Below are positions 9,953-17,156 of a stretch of 64,000 bases of DNA, piece after piece. The position numbers and the translations under genes are program-made. Below the pieces are notes generated by a model. That model made no database searches. It was not told the DNA's origin and saw only the letters and a list, made by a program, of their open reading frames with translations. Positions within the stretch are counted from its first letter, which is position 1; every line of letters begins with the position of its first letter. This DNA is from Roseovarius amoyensis (lineage in GTDB: Bacteria; Pseudomonadota; Alphaproteobacteria; Rhodobacterales; Rhodobacteraceae), in contig NZ_QITQ01000006.1 in assembly GCF_003260265.1 (NCBI RefSeq), forward strand, positions 124,001-188,000. Reading direction: 5' to 3'.

Positions 9953-10357
9953 ATGGCATATGATCGGAACCTGATTTCCAACGGCAGCCCGATGGAAGAG
10001 CTAATCGGCTTCAGCCGCGCGGTGCGGGTGGGGCCGTTCATTTCGGTCGGGGGGACAGCGGCTGTCGATGCGGCGGGCAAGACGGTTGGCGTGGGCGACG
10101 TGGCGGCGCAGACCAGGCAATGCATCGAGATCATCCGCGCCGCGCTGGAAAAGGCGGGGTCGGGCCTGCACGACGTGGTGCGCCTGCGCATACTGCTGAC
10201 CGATATCGCCGACTGGAAGGCGGCGGTCGAGGTGCGCAAGGCGTATTTCGGCGATATCCGCCCGGTCGATACCATCATGGAGGTCAGCGGTTTCGTGAAC
10301 CCTGAATGGCTGATCGAGATCGAGGCCGACGCCATTGTCGAAAGCTGGCAGGGGTAA
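9953..10357 (+). CDS. RidA family protein (YjgF/YER057c/UK114)
   Basis: The 134-aa product matches RidA-family length and pattern: GPFISVGGTAAVDAAGKTVG, the long central helix TRQCIEIIRAALEKAG, LLTDIADWKAAVEV, and a C-terminal strand ending WLIEIEADAIVES. RidA proteins hydrolyse reactive enamine/imine intermediates from PLP enzymes and are trimeric in the cytoplasm. The usual catalytic arginine and terminal glutamate (IEIEADA) positions look present, but subgroup assignment was not done. AGGAGG lies 8 bases before the ATG, a strong ribosome site. It is co-directional with the SPFH gene (45-base gap), so it may belong to the same unit or simply follow it. Confidence 0.9.
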   Translation: MAYDRNLISNGSPMEELIGFSRAVRVGPFISVGGTAAVDAAGKTVGVGDVAAQTRQCIEIIRAALEKAGSGLHDVVRLRILLTDIADWKAAVEVRKAYFGDIRPVDTIMEVSGFVNPEWLIEIEADAIVESWQG

Positions 10358-10444
10358 ACGTTTGTTTGACCGTGATTTCTGCCCCATCCTGGCCGGGGCA
10401 TTTATTGGTTTGGATATTCTTTCAGAATTTCGGGAGCACGTGCG

Positions 10445-11572
10445 ATGACCGAGGGGACGCAGGCACCAGCGGGCGGTGCTGTCGACGAACACCGTTTCCC
10501 GTGCGACCAGTGCGGGGCCGATTACCGGTTCGACCCGGACAAGGGCCAGCTGGTCTGTGACCATTGTGGCCATGTCGATGAAATCGCCCAGGCGGGTCCG
10601 TGGGAGGCCACGATCCGCGAACTGGATTTCGAAACCGCCCTCGCCGGCGGTCTGGCGACCGAAGAGATCGAGGAAACCCGCGTTCTGTCCTGCCCCAACT
10701 GCGGCGCGCAGGTGGAATTCGACGAGGCCACGCATGCCACCGCATGCCCGTTCTGCGACACACCGGTGGTCACGGGCACCGGCACCCACCGCCATATCAA
10801 GCCGCGTGGCGTTCTGCCCTTTGCGCTGGACGAACGCGCCGCGCGCAACGCGATGACCGATTGGCTGGGGCGGCTGTGGTTCGCGCCGGGCGGGTTGCGC
10901 GAATACGCCCGCAAGGGGCGCAAGATGCAGGGCATCTATGTGCCCTACTGGACCTTCGATGCCGACACCCGGTCGCGCTATCGCGGCGAGCGTGGCACCG
11001 TCTATTACGAAACCCGCACCGTGACGCGCAACGGCAAGCGTCAGCAGGTGCGGGTGGCCAAGGTGCGCTGGGCCTCGGTTTCGGGCCGGGTGGCGCGGGC
11101 CTTTGACGATGTGCTGGTGCTGGCGTCGCGCAGCCTGCCCAAGGCCTATACCGACGGGCTGGAACCCTGGGACCTGGCGGCGCTGGAACCCTACCGGCCC
11201 GAATTTCTGGCCGGATTCCGGGCCGAGGGCTATCAGGTGGAGCTGGAAGAAGGCTTTGTCGAGGCGCGCACGCGGATGGATGCGGTCATCGCCCGCGACG
11301 TGCGGTTCGACATCGGCGGCGACCGCCAGCGTATCCACGACATCGACACCGATGTCGACGACGTCACCTTCAAGCACATCCTGCTGCCGGTGTGGCTGGC
11401 GGCCTACAAGTACCGGGGCAAGACCTATCGCTTTGTCGTCAATGGCCGCACCGGCAAGGTGCAGGGCGAACGCCCCTGGTCAGCGTGGAAGATTGCCATC
11501 GCCGTGGCCTTGGGCCTGATCGTGGCCGGCGCGGTCGGATATTTCATGGCGATGAACCAGGGGGGTGTCTGA
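10445..11572 (+). CDS. Double zinc-ribbon protein with C-terminal membrane anchor
   Basis: The 375-aa product has two four-cysteine knuckles: C20/C23/C38/C41 (CDQCG and CDHCG) and C83/C86/C101/C104 (CPNCG and CPFCD), the TFIIB-type zinc ribbon pattern. A central beta-rich region with GIYVPYWTFDADTRSRYRGE and VYYETRTV follows; the C-terminus (about 348-370) is one transmembrane helix. Proteins of this layout are sometimes annotated as primosomal N'-like or TFIIB zinc ribbon proteins, but no helicase motif is present here. Similar proteins accompany SPFH proteins, which fits the position in this block, 87 bases after ridA. The molecular role is unknown. Confidence 0.78.
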   Translation: MTEGTQAPAGGAVDEHRFPCDQCGADYRFDPDKGQLVCDHCGHVDEIAQAGPWEATIRELDFETALAGGLATEEIEETRVLSCPNCGAQVEFDEATHATACPFCDTPVVTGTGTHRHIKPRGVLPFALDERAARNAMTDWLGRLWFAPGGLREYARKGRKMQGIYVPYWTFDADTRSRYRGERGTVYYETRTVTRNGKRQQVRVAKVRWASVSGRVARAFDDVLVLASRSLPKAYTDGLEPWDLAALEPYRPEFLAGFRAEGYQVELEEGFVEARTRMDAVIARDVRFDIGGDRQRIHDIDTDVDDVTFKHILLPVWLAAYKYRGKTYRFVVNGRTGKVQGERPWSAWKIAIAVALGLIVAGAVGYFMAMNQGGV

Positions 11573-11877
11573 GGGCGGTTCTTTGTGGCGGATGGTGCAG
11601 AGTGAGGTCGGTGGACGCTCTCTGGCCTTTGACCGGCGCAGGCCGGTGAGGAAATCTTCGGTGGCTTTGCTTGGGGTCAGATATAAGGAGTAAGCGGGTA
11701 AGGGCTGCTTTGCGGACATAGTTGAGCCTTTGCCGTAAATATATCAATATCCGGTTTCGTGAACCGTTCAACAAATGGTCGTTTTTGGAATGTCGTGCTA
11801 GTGTGGCTAAATGTATTTTCGCCTCAATCCAAAAGGTGTGACTCTTGAATTGATTGAATTCGTAAAAGGATATTACC
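11573..11877. other. Intergenic stretch, AT content rising towards the orphan ORF
   Basis: This 305-base interval follows the zinc-ribbon gene. It contains one weak hairpin (ACCGGC...GCCGGT around 11632-11650) that could end the upstream unit. From about 11680 the sequence becomes clearly AT-richer than the flanking chromosome, matching the composition of the next gene. No open frame here has a credible start and ribosome site. Confidence 0.5.
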
Positions 11878-12843
11878 ATGGGCGAGGCAAAGCGCCGTAA
11901 AGCATCAGACCCATATTTTGGTATGAGACCAAAGAACGGTCGTGGAATATTGCTGAGTGCGCCTATTGTCTATGACGGCAAGGTAATATTGGCTAAGTCC
12001 AGTAGCGTTGACCCTGCGGAGCTACGACGTGCGACGCTTTTTTGGGACAGGCTTGTTTGGCCGGACAGCAAAATAATCAGCCTTGGTTCCAATGACGACG
12101 AAAAGCTCCTTGAGGCAGAAGGATTGCTTACCCGACCGCGCCCAATTCGGCATAACGATGCTGCTGGCATAGGCAATATGCAGGCAGTTATCAGGCTCAC
12201 TGAATCATACGATATAACCATTGAGATTGAACAAGCTAAACACTTCGTCCAGCAGCATGTTGATGAATTCATCGACTTGGAACGCGATGAACCTGGACAA
12301 TGGACACTGTCTCAAGGCGATGATTCATTTGTGATGAAGAACGACAATTTCATCGCAGGGCGTGGGCAACTAGTGACCCTTGTTAGGTCGATCCCGTTGC
12401 CAGGCCCTGATTATCCGCTGCATGATCTCCTTGAGTTCAAGCAAAAACGTAGTGATGAGATCGTTGCGCTGACACATGAGTTAGACAAGTTTTTCTCGCA
12501 GATCGCCAATGCAAAAGACACCCACTTCGAGATGTCCAGATTGCTGCGGGTAGTGGATAAGCAGTGTAGTGACATGATTAAGGTGGCCAAGGAAAGCAAA
12601 CGCAAATTCTACGTGGGCGATTTAAGTTTCTCACTGTCGCTCGATAGCATTGAGAGCGCCAAAAATAGAATTGTTGTTTGGGAGGCTGCGGGCTGGGCCG
12701 TAACAGGGTTGCCATTGGTAGGCGGAATTCTGGGTGGAGCTACATCGCTTGTTTCTTTTTCGCGCGGCATTGGCGCAAAAAAACTTATTACCCGCAACAG
12801 CCCTTTCAAGGTAGTCAGTTCGCTACACAAAGAATTGGTGTGA
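11878..12843 (+). CDS. Orphan hypothetical protein, possibly acquired; distant resemblance to DUF6236
   Basis: The 321-aa product starts MGEAKRRKASDPYF, a basic N-terminus seen in many unrelated mobile or SEC-C-linked proteins. The segment AELRRATLFWDRLVWPDS and the later PLHDLLEFKQKRSDEIVALT, followed by a helical stretch ending SDMIKVAKES, recall the DUF6236 pattern, but this is from memory and only partial. Residues about 265-295 are hydrophobic and Gly-rich (GWAVTGLPLVGGILGG) and could insert in a membrane. AAAGGA lies 9 bases before the ATG. Codon use is markedly AT-richer than all neighbours (many AAA, GAT, ATT codons), and no partner gene sits beside it. No function is assigned. Confidence 0.7.
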   Translation: MGEAKRRKASDPYFGMRPKNGRGILLSAPIVYDGKVILAKSSSVDPAELRRATLFWDRLVWPDSKIISLGSNDDEKLLEAEGLLTRPRPIRHNDAAGIGNMQAVIRLTESYDITIEIEQAKHFVQQHVDEFIDLERDEPGQWTLSQGDDSFVMKNDNFIAGRGQLVTLVRSIPLPGPDYPLHDLLEFKQKRSDEIVALTHELDKFFSQIANAKDTHFEMSRLLRVVDKQCSDMIKVAKESKRKFYVGDLSFSLSLDSIESAKNRIVVWEAAGWAVTGLPLVGGILGGATSLVSFSRGIGAKKLITRNSPFKVVSSLHKELV

Positions 12844-13292
12844 TCAAGCATCAAGGGAATGATGCCAAACTTTAGACTTGCCCACACATGTGGATATTAG
12901 GATTACTCCCAAAACGCTCCTTTTTGACACACTCACAAACCGCTGTGATTAATGCCACCAGAAACGCCGTTCAAAACCTAACCAGTTGTTGAAGGTTTTT
13001 GGTCCTGCCGCGATAGCAGACATCCATGCATCACGCAGCAACGGTCAGTAGGCTCAAAGCGGCCCCTAGCCGCACCAACCAAACTCTGACCAAACCGCAA
13101 TACATACTGCAAAAGGCCAGTATCTGAGGCTCTGTCTTTTATTGCCCGCCGCACAAGATCGACCTCATCCCCGCCCCGGCCTTTGAGCCGGGGCCTCGCC
13201 CAACTTGAAAAGAGAGGCCCCGGGTCAGGCCCGGGGCGCTCGTGCGGGTATTCCCGATGGAACGCGACATATGCGTCGCGATGCAGGCCGCG
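12844..13292. other. Gene-free interval with two GC-rich palindromes
   Basis: No credible gene is seen in these 449 bases. The first 300 continue the AT-richer composition of the orphan ORF. The last 120 hold two strong palindromes (annotated separately) that belong to a family repeated elsewhere in the window. The composition break near 13150 may mark one edge of an inserted segment. Confidence 0.5.
13173..13238. repeat. Paired extragenic palindromes (CCCCGGG family), copy 1
   Basis: Two hairpins stand 22 bases apart: 13173-13194 has arms GCCCCGGC and GCCGGGGC, and 13217-13238 contains CCCCGGGTCAGGCCCGGGG. The pair recurs in inverted orientation at 45899-45962, and the second unit alone at 57567-57587. 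The layout resembles REP doublets. They may also act as terminators, as each lies at a gene end. Confidence 0.75.
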
Positions 13293-13709
13293 TCAGCCCT
13301 TGTTGATCGCGACCTTGGTCGCCTTGGCGGCCTTGGGTGTCAGCTTGGGCACGCTCAGCGTCAGCACGCCATCCTTGAGGTCGGCTGAAATCTTGTCGCC
13401 ATCGGCATCTGACGGCAGCCGAAAGGTGCGGCTGAACGATCCGTACTGGCGTTCGGAAAAGAACCAGGTGTCGCCTTTTTCCTCGCGCTCGGCGGATTTC
13501 TCGCCCTTGACGGTCACCACGCCCTCGTGAACCGTGACGTCGATATCCTTTTCCTCGACGCCCGGCAGTTCGATGGTGATGCGATAGGCATTGTCGTCGG
13601 CCTTGGCATCGGACGCCGGCGACAGCCAGTCGGCCATGCGGGCGCCGAGATGGCGGAAGGGTTCATAAACGCTGGGCCAGAGGCCGGAGGTCTGGGTTTT
13701 CTCAACCAT
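13293..13709 (-). CDS. Hsp20/alpha-crystallin small heat shock protein
   Basis: The 138-aa product is a small heat shock protein: a short N-terminal arm, the alpha-crystallin domain (AYRITIELPGVEEKDIDVTV, then GEKSAEREEKGDTWFFSER, then SFSRTFRLP), and a C-terminus ending LTLSVPKLTPKAAKATKVAI. Such proteins hold unfolded clients for refolding by DnaK or ClpB. The start at 13709 is fixed by AAAGGAG eight bases upstream; the longer in-frame ORF to 13775 would run through the likely promoter. A perfect 14-base palindrome lies 60 bases upstream. It is a lone gene. Confidence 0.92.
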   Translation of the reverse strand: MVEKTQTSGLWPSVYEPFRHLGARMADWLSPASDAKADDNAYRITIELPGVEEKDIDVTVHEGVVTVKGEKSAEREEKGDTWFFSERQYGSFSRTFRLPSDADGDKISADLKDGVLTLSVPKLTPKAAKATKVAINKG

Positions 13710-13768
13710 GATTCCACTCCTTTTGCGGTTGTGTGGCGTATCTATGCGCGCTTTCGCATGTGTCCACA

Positions 13769-13782
13769 TTGACACGTGTCAA
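13769..13782. promoter_or_regulatory. Perfect palindrome TTGACACGTGTCAA upstream of hsp20
   Basis: The 14-base perfect palindrome is 60 bases before the hsp20 start. On the hsp20 strand its TTGACA could double as a -35 element. A partial GTGGACACATG follows downstream. This looks like an operator overlapping a promoter; the protein that binds is unknown. Confidence 0.45.
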
Positions 13783-13827
13783 AACCGAAAAATGTCGGCG
13801 GCGGCTGTTGGCAAAAGGATCGCCCAG

Positions 13828-13857
13828 AAAAAAACCCCCGCCGGGTGGCGGGGGTTT
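13828..13857 (-). terminator. Intrinsic terminator of the iron-binding protein gene
   Basis: An 11-base-pair stem (AAACCCCCGCC paired with GGCGGGGGTTT, loop GGGT) is followed on the reverse strand by a run of seven T. It starts 24 bases after the stop codon of the gene ending at 13881. Confidence 0.9.
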
Positions 13858-13880
13858 GCCTTGGTTCGCCGGGAAAGGGA

Positions 13881-14900
13881 TCAGTCCCAGCCGACCTCGT
13901 TAAAGATGGTCTGCGCCTTGGCGGCGTTGCGGCTGTAGGCGTCGGTGCCGGTGGTGCTGTCGGGCACGAAGAGGCCCAGCCGCGCGGTGCCCTCGTCAAG
14001 CCCGACACCGGGAACGGCGGGGTATTCGTGGGTTTGTCCGGCAAAGTATTTCTGCGCCCATTCGCTGGTCAGGAATTCCAGCAGCGCCTTGGCCGCCTCG
14101 GGGTTGGGCGAGGATGCCGTCTGAGCCGCCACGGTCAGGTTCATGTGCGCGCCGCGGCCGTCCTGGTTGGGCCAGATCCAGCCGATATTGTCCATGCCGT
14201 CGCTCAGCCCTTCGACATTCCCGTCAAAGCCGCGAACGAAGTAATAGTGGTTGGCCACCGCGACATCGCATTCGCCCGATACCAGCCCGCGCAGCTGGTC
14301 GGTGTCGCCGCCCTGCGGCGGGCGTGCCATGTTGGCGACAATGCCGGCGGCCCATTCGCGCGCGGTCTCTTCGCCATGCACCTCGATCAGCGAGGCCAGC
14401 AGCGACTGGTTGTAGATGTTCGAGGACGAGCGGATGCAGATGCGCCCCTTCCATTCCTCGTCGGTGAGCGACTCGTAGGTGGCCGGCGGGGTTTCCACCC
14501 GGTCCTTGGCGTAGAAGATGATACGCGCGCGCTGGGCCACGCCGAACCACAGGTTATCGGGGTGGCGCAGGTGTTGGGGAATGCGCGACGTGATCACATC
14601 CGATTCAAGGGGTTGCAGCACGCCGGCCTCTTCGGCCCGTGCGACCCGGCCCACATCGACGGCGATAAAGACATCCGCCGGGCTGTTGTCGCCCTCGGCC
14701 TCCAGCCGGGCGATCAGCTCATCGGCCTTGGCCTCGATGCGGTTCACCTCGATTCCGGTCTGCTTGGTGAACTCCTGGTAGAGCGAGTCGTCACTGTCAT
14801 AGTGGCGGCTGGAATAGACGTTGATGCTGTCGGCAAGCGCCGGCGCGGCCAGCGCGGCAAACGCCGTCACGAGGGCAAGTTTGCGGGGGAAATGGGTCAT
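13881..14900 (-). CDS. Iron(III) ABC transporter periplasmic binding protein (FbpA/FutA type)
   Basis: The 339-aa product has a Sec signal peptide (cleavage near ALADS, residue 24) and then INVYSSRHYDSDDSLYQEF, the typical start of ferric-ion binding proteins of the Fbp/Fut/Afu class. Downstream ARIIFYAKDRV, NQSLLASLIEVHG, and VANHYYFVRG contain tyrosines expected to bind Fe(III). It would deliver iron to an inner-membrane ABC permease, but no permease or ATPase gene is adjacent, so it is an orphan. AAGGA precedes the ATG. A TGACT-N5-AGTCA palindrome lies 56 bases upstream, consistent with iron control, and a strong terminator follows. Confidence 0.9.
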   Translation of the reverse strand: MTHFPRKLALVTAFAALAAPALADSINVYSSRHYDSDDSLYQEFTKQTGIEVNRIEAKADELIARLEAEGDNSPADVFIAVDVGRVARAEEAGVLQPLESDVITSRIPQHLRHPDNLWFGVAQRARIIFYAKDRVETPPATYESLTDEEWKGRICIRSSSNIYNQSLLASLIEVHGEETAREWAAGIVANMARPPQGGDTDQLRGLVSGECDVAVANHYYFVRGFDGNVEGLSDGMDNIGWIWPNQDGRGAHMNLTVAAQTASSPNPEAAKALLEFLTSEWAQKYFAGQTHEYPAVPGVGLDEGTARLGLFVPDSTTGTDAYSRNAAKAQTIFNEVGWD

Positions 14901-14955
14901 TCCAGGGTGTCCTTACAGTTATCCGAGTAAATTGCTAAGGTGTTCGTGCCTTTTC

Positions 14956-14970
14956 TGACTAATTCAGTCA
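14956..14970. promoter_or_regulatory. Iron-type operator palindrome TGACTAATTCAGTCA
   Basis: The arms TGACT and AGTCA are perfect inverted repeats with a five-base centre. The pattern also fits TGA-N9-TCA, the spacing recalled for RirA-type iron boxes in Rhizobiales and similar to the iron-Rhodo-box of Rhodobacterales. It overlaps a TTGACT -35-like hexamer on the strand of the iron-binding protein gene, so binding would block its transcription. The acyl-CoA synthetase gene diverges 180 bases away and could be affected too. Confidence 0.6.
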
Positions 14971-15150
14971 ATAGAAAAATCCCGCAGGCGACGAATGGCC
15001 TCATCCGGGCGGCGGGAGGGCATGGAAAACGCAGCGTCAAACTTGCAAGCCGCCTCAAAGCCTTACATTCTGTCATTAGGGAAGATTTTGTCGATCGCAA
15101 CGACTGGGAGATGTCGGGCCAACAGGCCGCGACCAGGGGAGGACCGGGCC

Positions 15151-17049
15151 ATGACCTTTGCCACGCGCCAGGATGCGCTGGACATCCAGAACGAAATGCC
15201 ATGGGAGGCCCGCGAGCGTCCCCAGACGATCTATGCGATGCTGCGCGAGGCGTACGACGCCTTTCCCGACCGGCCCGCGATCAGCTATCAGTTGCTGTCT
15301 GGCGCCAGGGACCCGGCGCAAACCCTGACCTGGACGCAGTTTCACGACCAGGTCTGCCAGGCGGCCAACCTGTTCCGGTCGCTCAAGGGGTGCGAAAACG
15401 ACGTTGTGGCGTTGGTGCTGCCCAACTGCCTGGAAACCGTCGTAGCGATGATCGGCGGCATGGTCGCCGGTATCGCCAACCCGATCAACCCGCTGCTGGA
15501 ACCCGAACAGATCGCCGCAATCCTGCGCGAAACCGGCGCAAAGGTGGTGGTCACGCTCAAGGCCTTTCCCAAGACCGACATCGCGCAGAAAACCGCCGAG
15601 GCGGTGCGCCACGCGCCTGATGTGCACACCGTTTTCGAGATCGACCTCAACCGCTACCTGAGCCCGCCGAAAAGCTGGATCGTGCCGCTGATCCGGCCCA
15701 AGAACCCCGGTCAGCACCACGCCGATGTTCTGGATTTTCACGCCGAGGTGGCGCGCCAGCCCAAGGCGCTGACCTTTGCCGATTCCCCGGGCGACCGGGT
15801 CGCGGCCTATTTCCACACCGGCGGCACGACCGGCATGCCCAAGGTGGCGCAGCATCTCAATTCGGGGATGATCTATAATGGCTGGCTGGGGCATCGGCTG
15901 TTGTTCTCCGAGAAAGACAGCATCATGTGCCCGCTGCCGCTGTTTCACGTCTTCGCCTGCCATGTGATTCTGATGGCGGGCCTGAAATCGGGCGCGCATG
16001 TGGTCTTTCCGACGCCGGCGGGCTATCGCGGCGATGGTGTGTTCGACAATTTCTGGAAGCTGTGCGAACGCTGGAAGACGACATTTGTCATCACCGTTCC
16101 CACCGCCGTCGCGGCGCTGATGCAACGCAAGGTCGATGCCGACATCTCGACCGTCAAGAACGCGTTTTCGGGGTCGGCGCCGATGCCGCTGGAACTGTTC
16201 AAGCGGTTCGAATCGGCCACCGGCATGCAGGTGATCGAGGGCTATGGCCTGACCGAGACAACCTGCCTGGTCTCGTGCAACCCGCCCGACGGCGAAAAGA
16301 AGGTGGGCTCGGTCGGCATTCCGTTTCCCTATACCGACGTGCGTATCTACAACGTGGGCGAAGATGGCGCCCCGGTCGAGGCCGCAACCGACGAGGTGGG
16401 CGAGATCTGCATCTCGAACCCGGGCGTCTATCCCGGCAAGACCTATACCGAGACGGCAAGGAACGCCGATCTCTTTTTTCACGAACGCTATCTGCGCACC
16501 GGCGACCTGGGCCGGATCGACCCTGACGGCTATCTCTGGATCACCGGCCGTGCCAAGGACCTGATCATCCGGGGCGGTCACAACATCGACCCCGCCGAGA
16601 TCGAAGAGGCGCTGATGGCGCATCCGCAGGTGGCTATGGCCGGCGCGATAGGCCAGCCTGACAGCTATTCGGGCGAATTACCTTGCGCCTATGTCGAGCT
16701 TGTCGATGGCGCCTCGGTTTCGGATGAAGAGCTGATGGCGCATTGCAAGGTGCATATCCACGAACGGGCGGCGATGCCCAAGCATATCGAGGTGCTGCCT
16801 GAACTGCCAATGACGGCTGTGGGCAAGGTGTTCAAACCCGATCTGCGCAAACTGGCGATCAAGCGAGTTTACGATGCCGAGCTGGAAAAGGAAGGCATCG
16901 ACGCCCGCGTCGCCCAGGTGATCGACAGCAAGAAACGCGGTCTGGTGGCGCAGATCGAGCGCACGGGCGAGGTCGACGAGGAAAAGCTGGGCCATATCCT
17001 GGGCCGGTTCACGCGGCCGTGGGAATGGGTGGATCAACAGGCCGACTGA
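15151..17049 (+). CDS. Acyl-CoA synthetase (AMP-forming)
   Basis: The 632-aa protein is an ANL-superfamily ligase: P-loop-like motif FHTGGTTGMPKVAQH near residue 223, GYGLTETTCLVS near 365, hinge RTGDLGRIDPDGYLWITGR near 450 with DLIIRGGHNIDPAEIEEAL after it, and catalytic lysine in AVGKVFKPDLRK near residue 563. It activates a carboxylic acid to acyl-AMP and then acyl-CoA. The substrate is probably a medium or long fatty acid, but this is not resolved. The start at 15151 follows GGGGAGGA. An in-frame ATG at 15022 with GGGAGGG before it would add 43 residues and cannot be excluded. A tail of about 60 residues extends beyond the usual AMP-binding C-terminus. Confidence 0.88.
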   Translation: MTFATRQDALDIQNEMPWEARERPQTIYAMLREAYDAFPDRPAISYQLLSGARDPAQTLTWTQFHDQVCQAANLFRSLKGCENDVVALVLPNCLETVVAMIGGMVAGIANPINPLLEPEQIAAILRETGAKVVVTLKAFPKTDIAQKTAEAVRHAPDVHTVFEIDLNRYLSPPKSWIVPLIRPKNPGQHHADVLDFHAEVARQPKALTFADSPGDRVAAYFHTGGTTGMPKVAQHLNSGMIYNGWLGHRLLFSEKDSIMCPLPLFHVFACHVILMAGLKSGAHVVFPTPAGYRGDGVFDNFWKLCERWKTTFVITVPTAVAALMQRKVDADISTVKNAFSGSAPMPLELFKRFESATGMQVIEGYGLTETTCLVSCNPPDGEKKVGSVGIPFPYTDVRIYNVGEDGAPVEAATDEVGEICISNPGVYPGKTYTETARNADLFFHERYLRTGDLGRIDPDGYLWITGRAKDLIIRGGHNIDPAEIEEALMAHPQVAMAGAIGQPDSYSGELPCAYVELVDGASVSDEELMAHCKVHIHERAAMPKHIEVLPELPMTAVGKVFKPDLRKLAIKRVYDAELEKEGIDARVAQVIDSKKRGLVAQIERTGEVDEEKLGHILGRFTRPWEWVDQQAD

Positions 17050-17076
17050 AGGGCCTGCCGACGGGCCTGCTGCTTC

Positions 17077-17140
17077 TTTTTGGTCAAAAATACCCCGGGG
17101 GAGTCGCGCGCCCCGGCGCGCGACGGGGGCAGCGCCCCCG
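17077..17140. repeat. Intergenic palindrome cluster between convergent genes
   Basis: Three inverted repeats lie side by side: TTTTTGGTCAAAAA (17077-17090), TCGCGCGCC/GGCGCGCGA (17104-17123), and CGGGGGC-AGC-GCCCCCG (17124-17140). Sequences of this make-up (TTTTTGGTCAAAAATACCCC followed by GC hairpins) are familiar between genes in Rhodobacteraceae. Here they separate the convergent acyl-CoA synthetase and leuA genes and probably act as a bidirectional terminator. Confidence 0.7.
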
Positions 17141-17156
17141 CCGCACCTGCTGTGCC

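Noticed and set aside
13150-13260. CRISPR-like repeat pair between the orphan ORF and hsp20
   Set aside because: Only two palindromes are present, their sequences differ, and copies are scattered elsewhere; no cas gene is present.
15076-16623. 515-codon reverse-strand frame across the acyl-CoA synthetase
   Set aside because: Antisense shadow of a gene with complete catalytic motifs on the forward strand.
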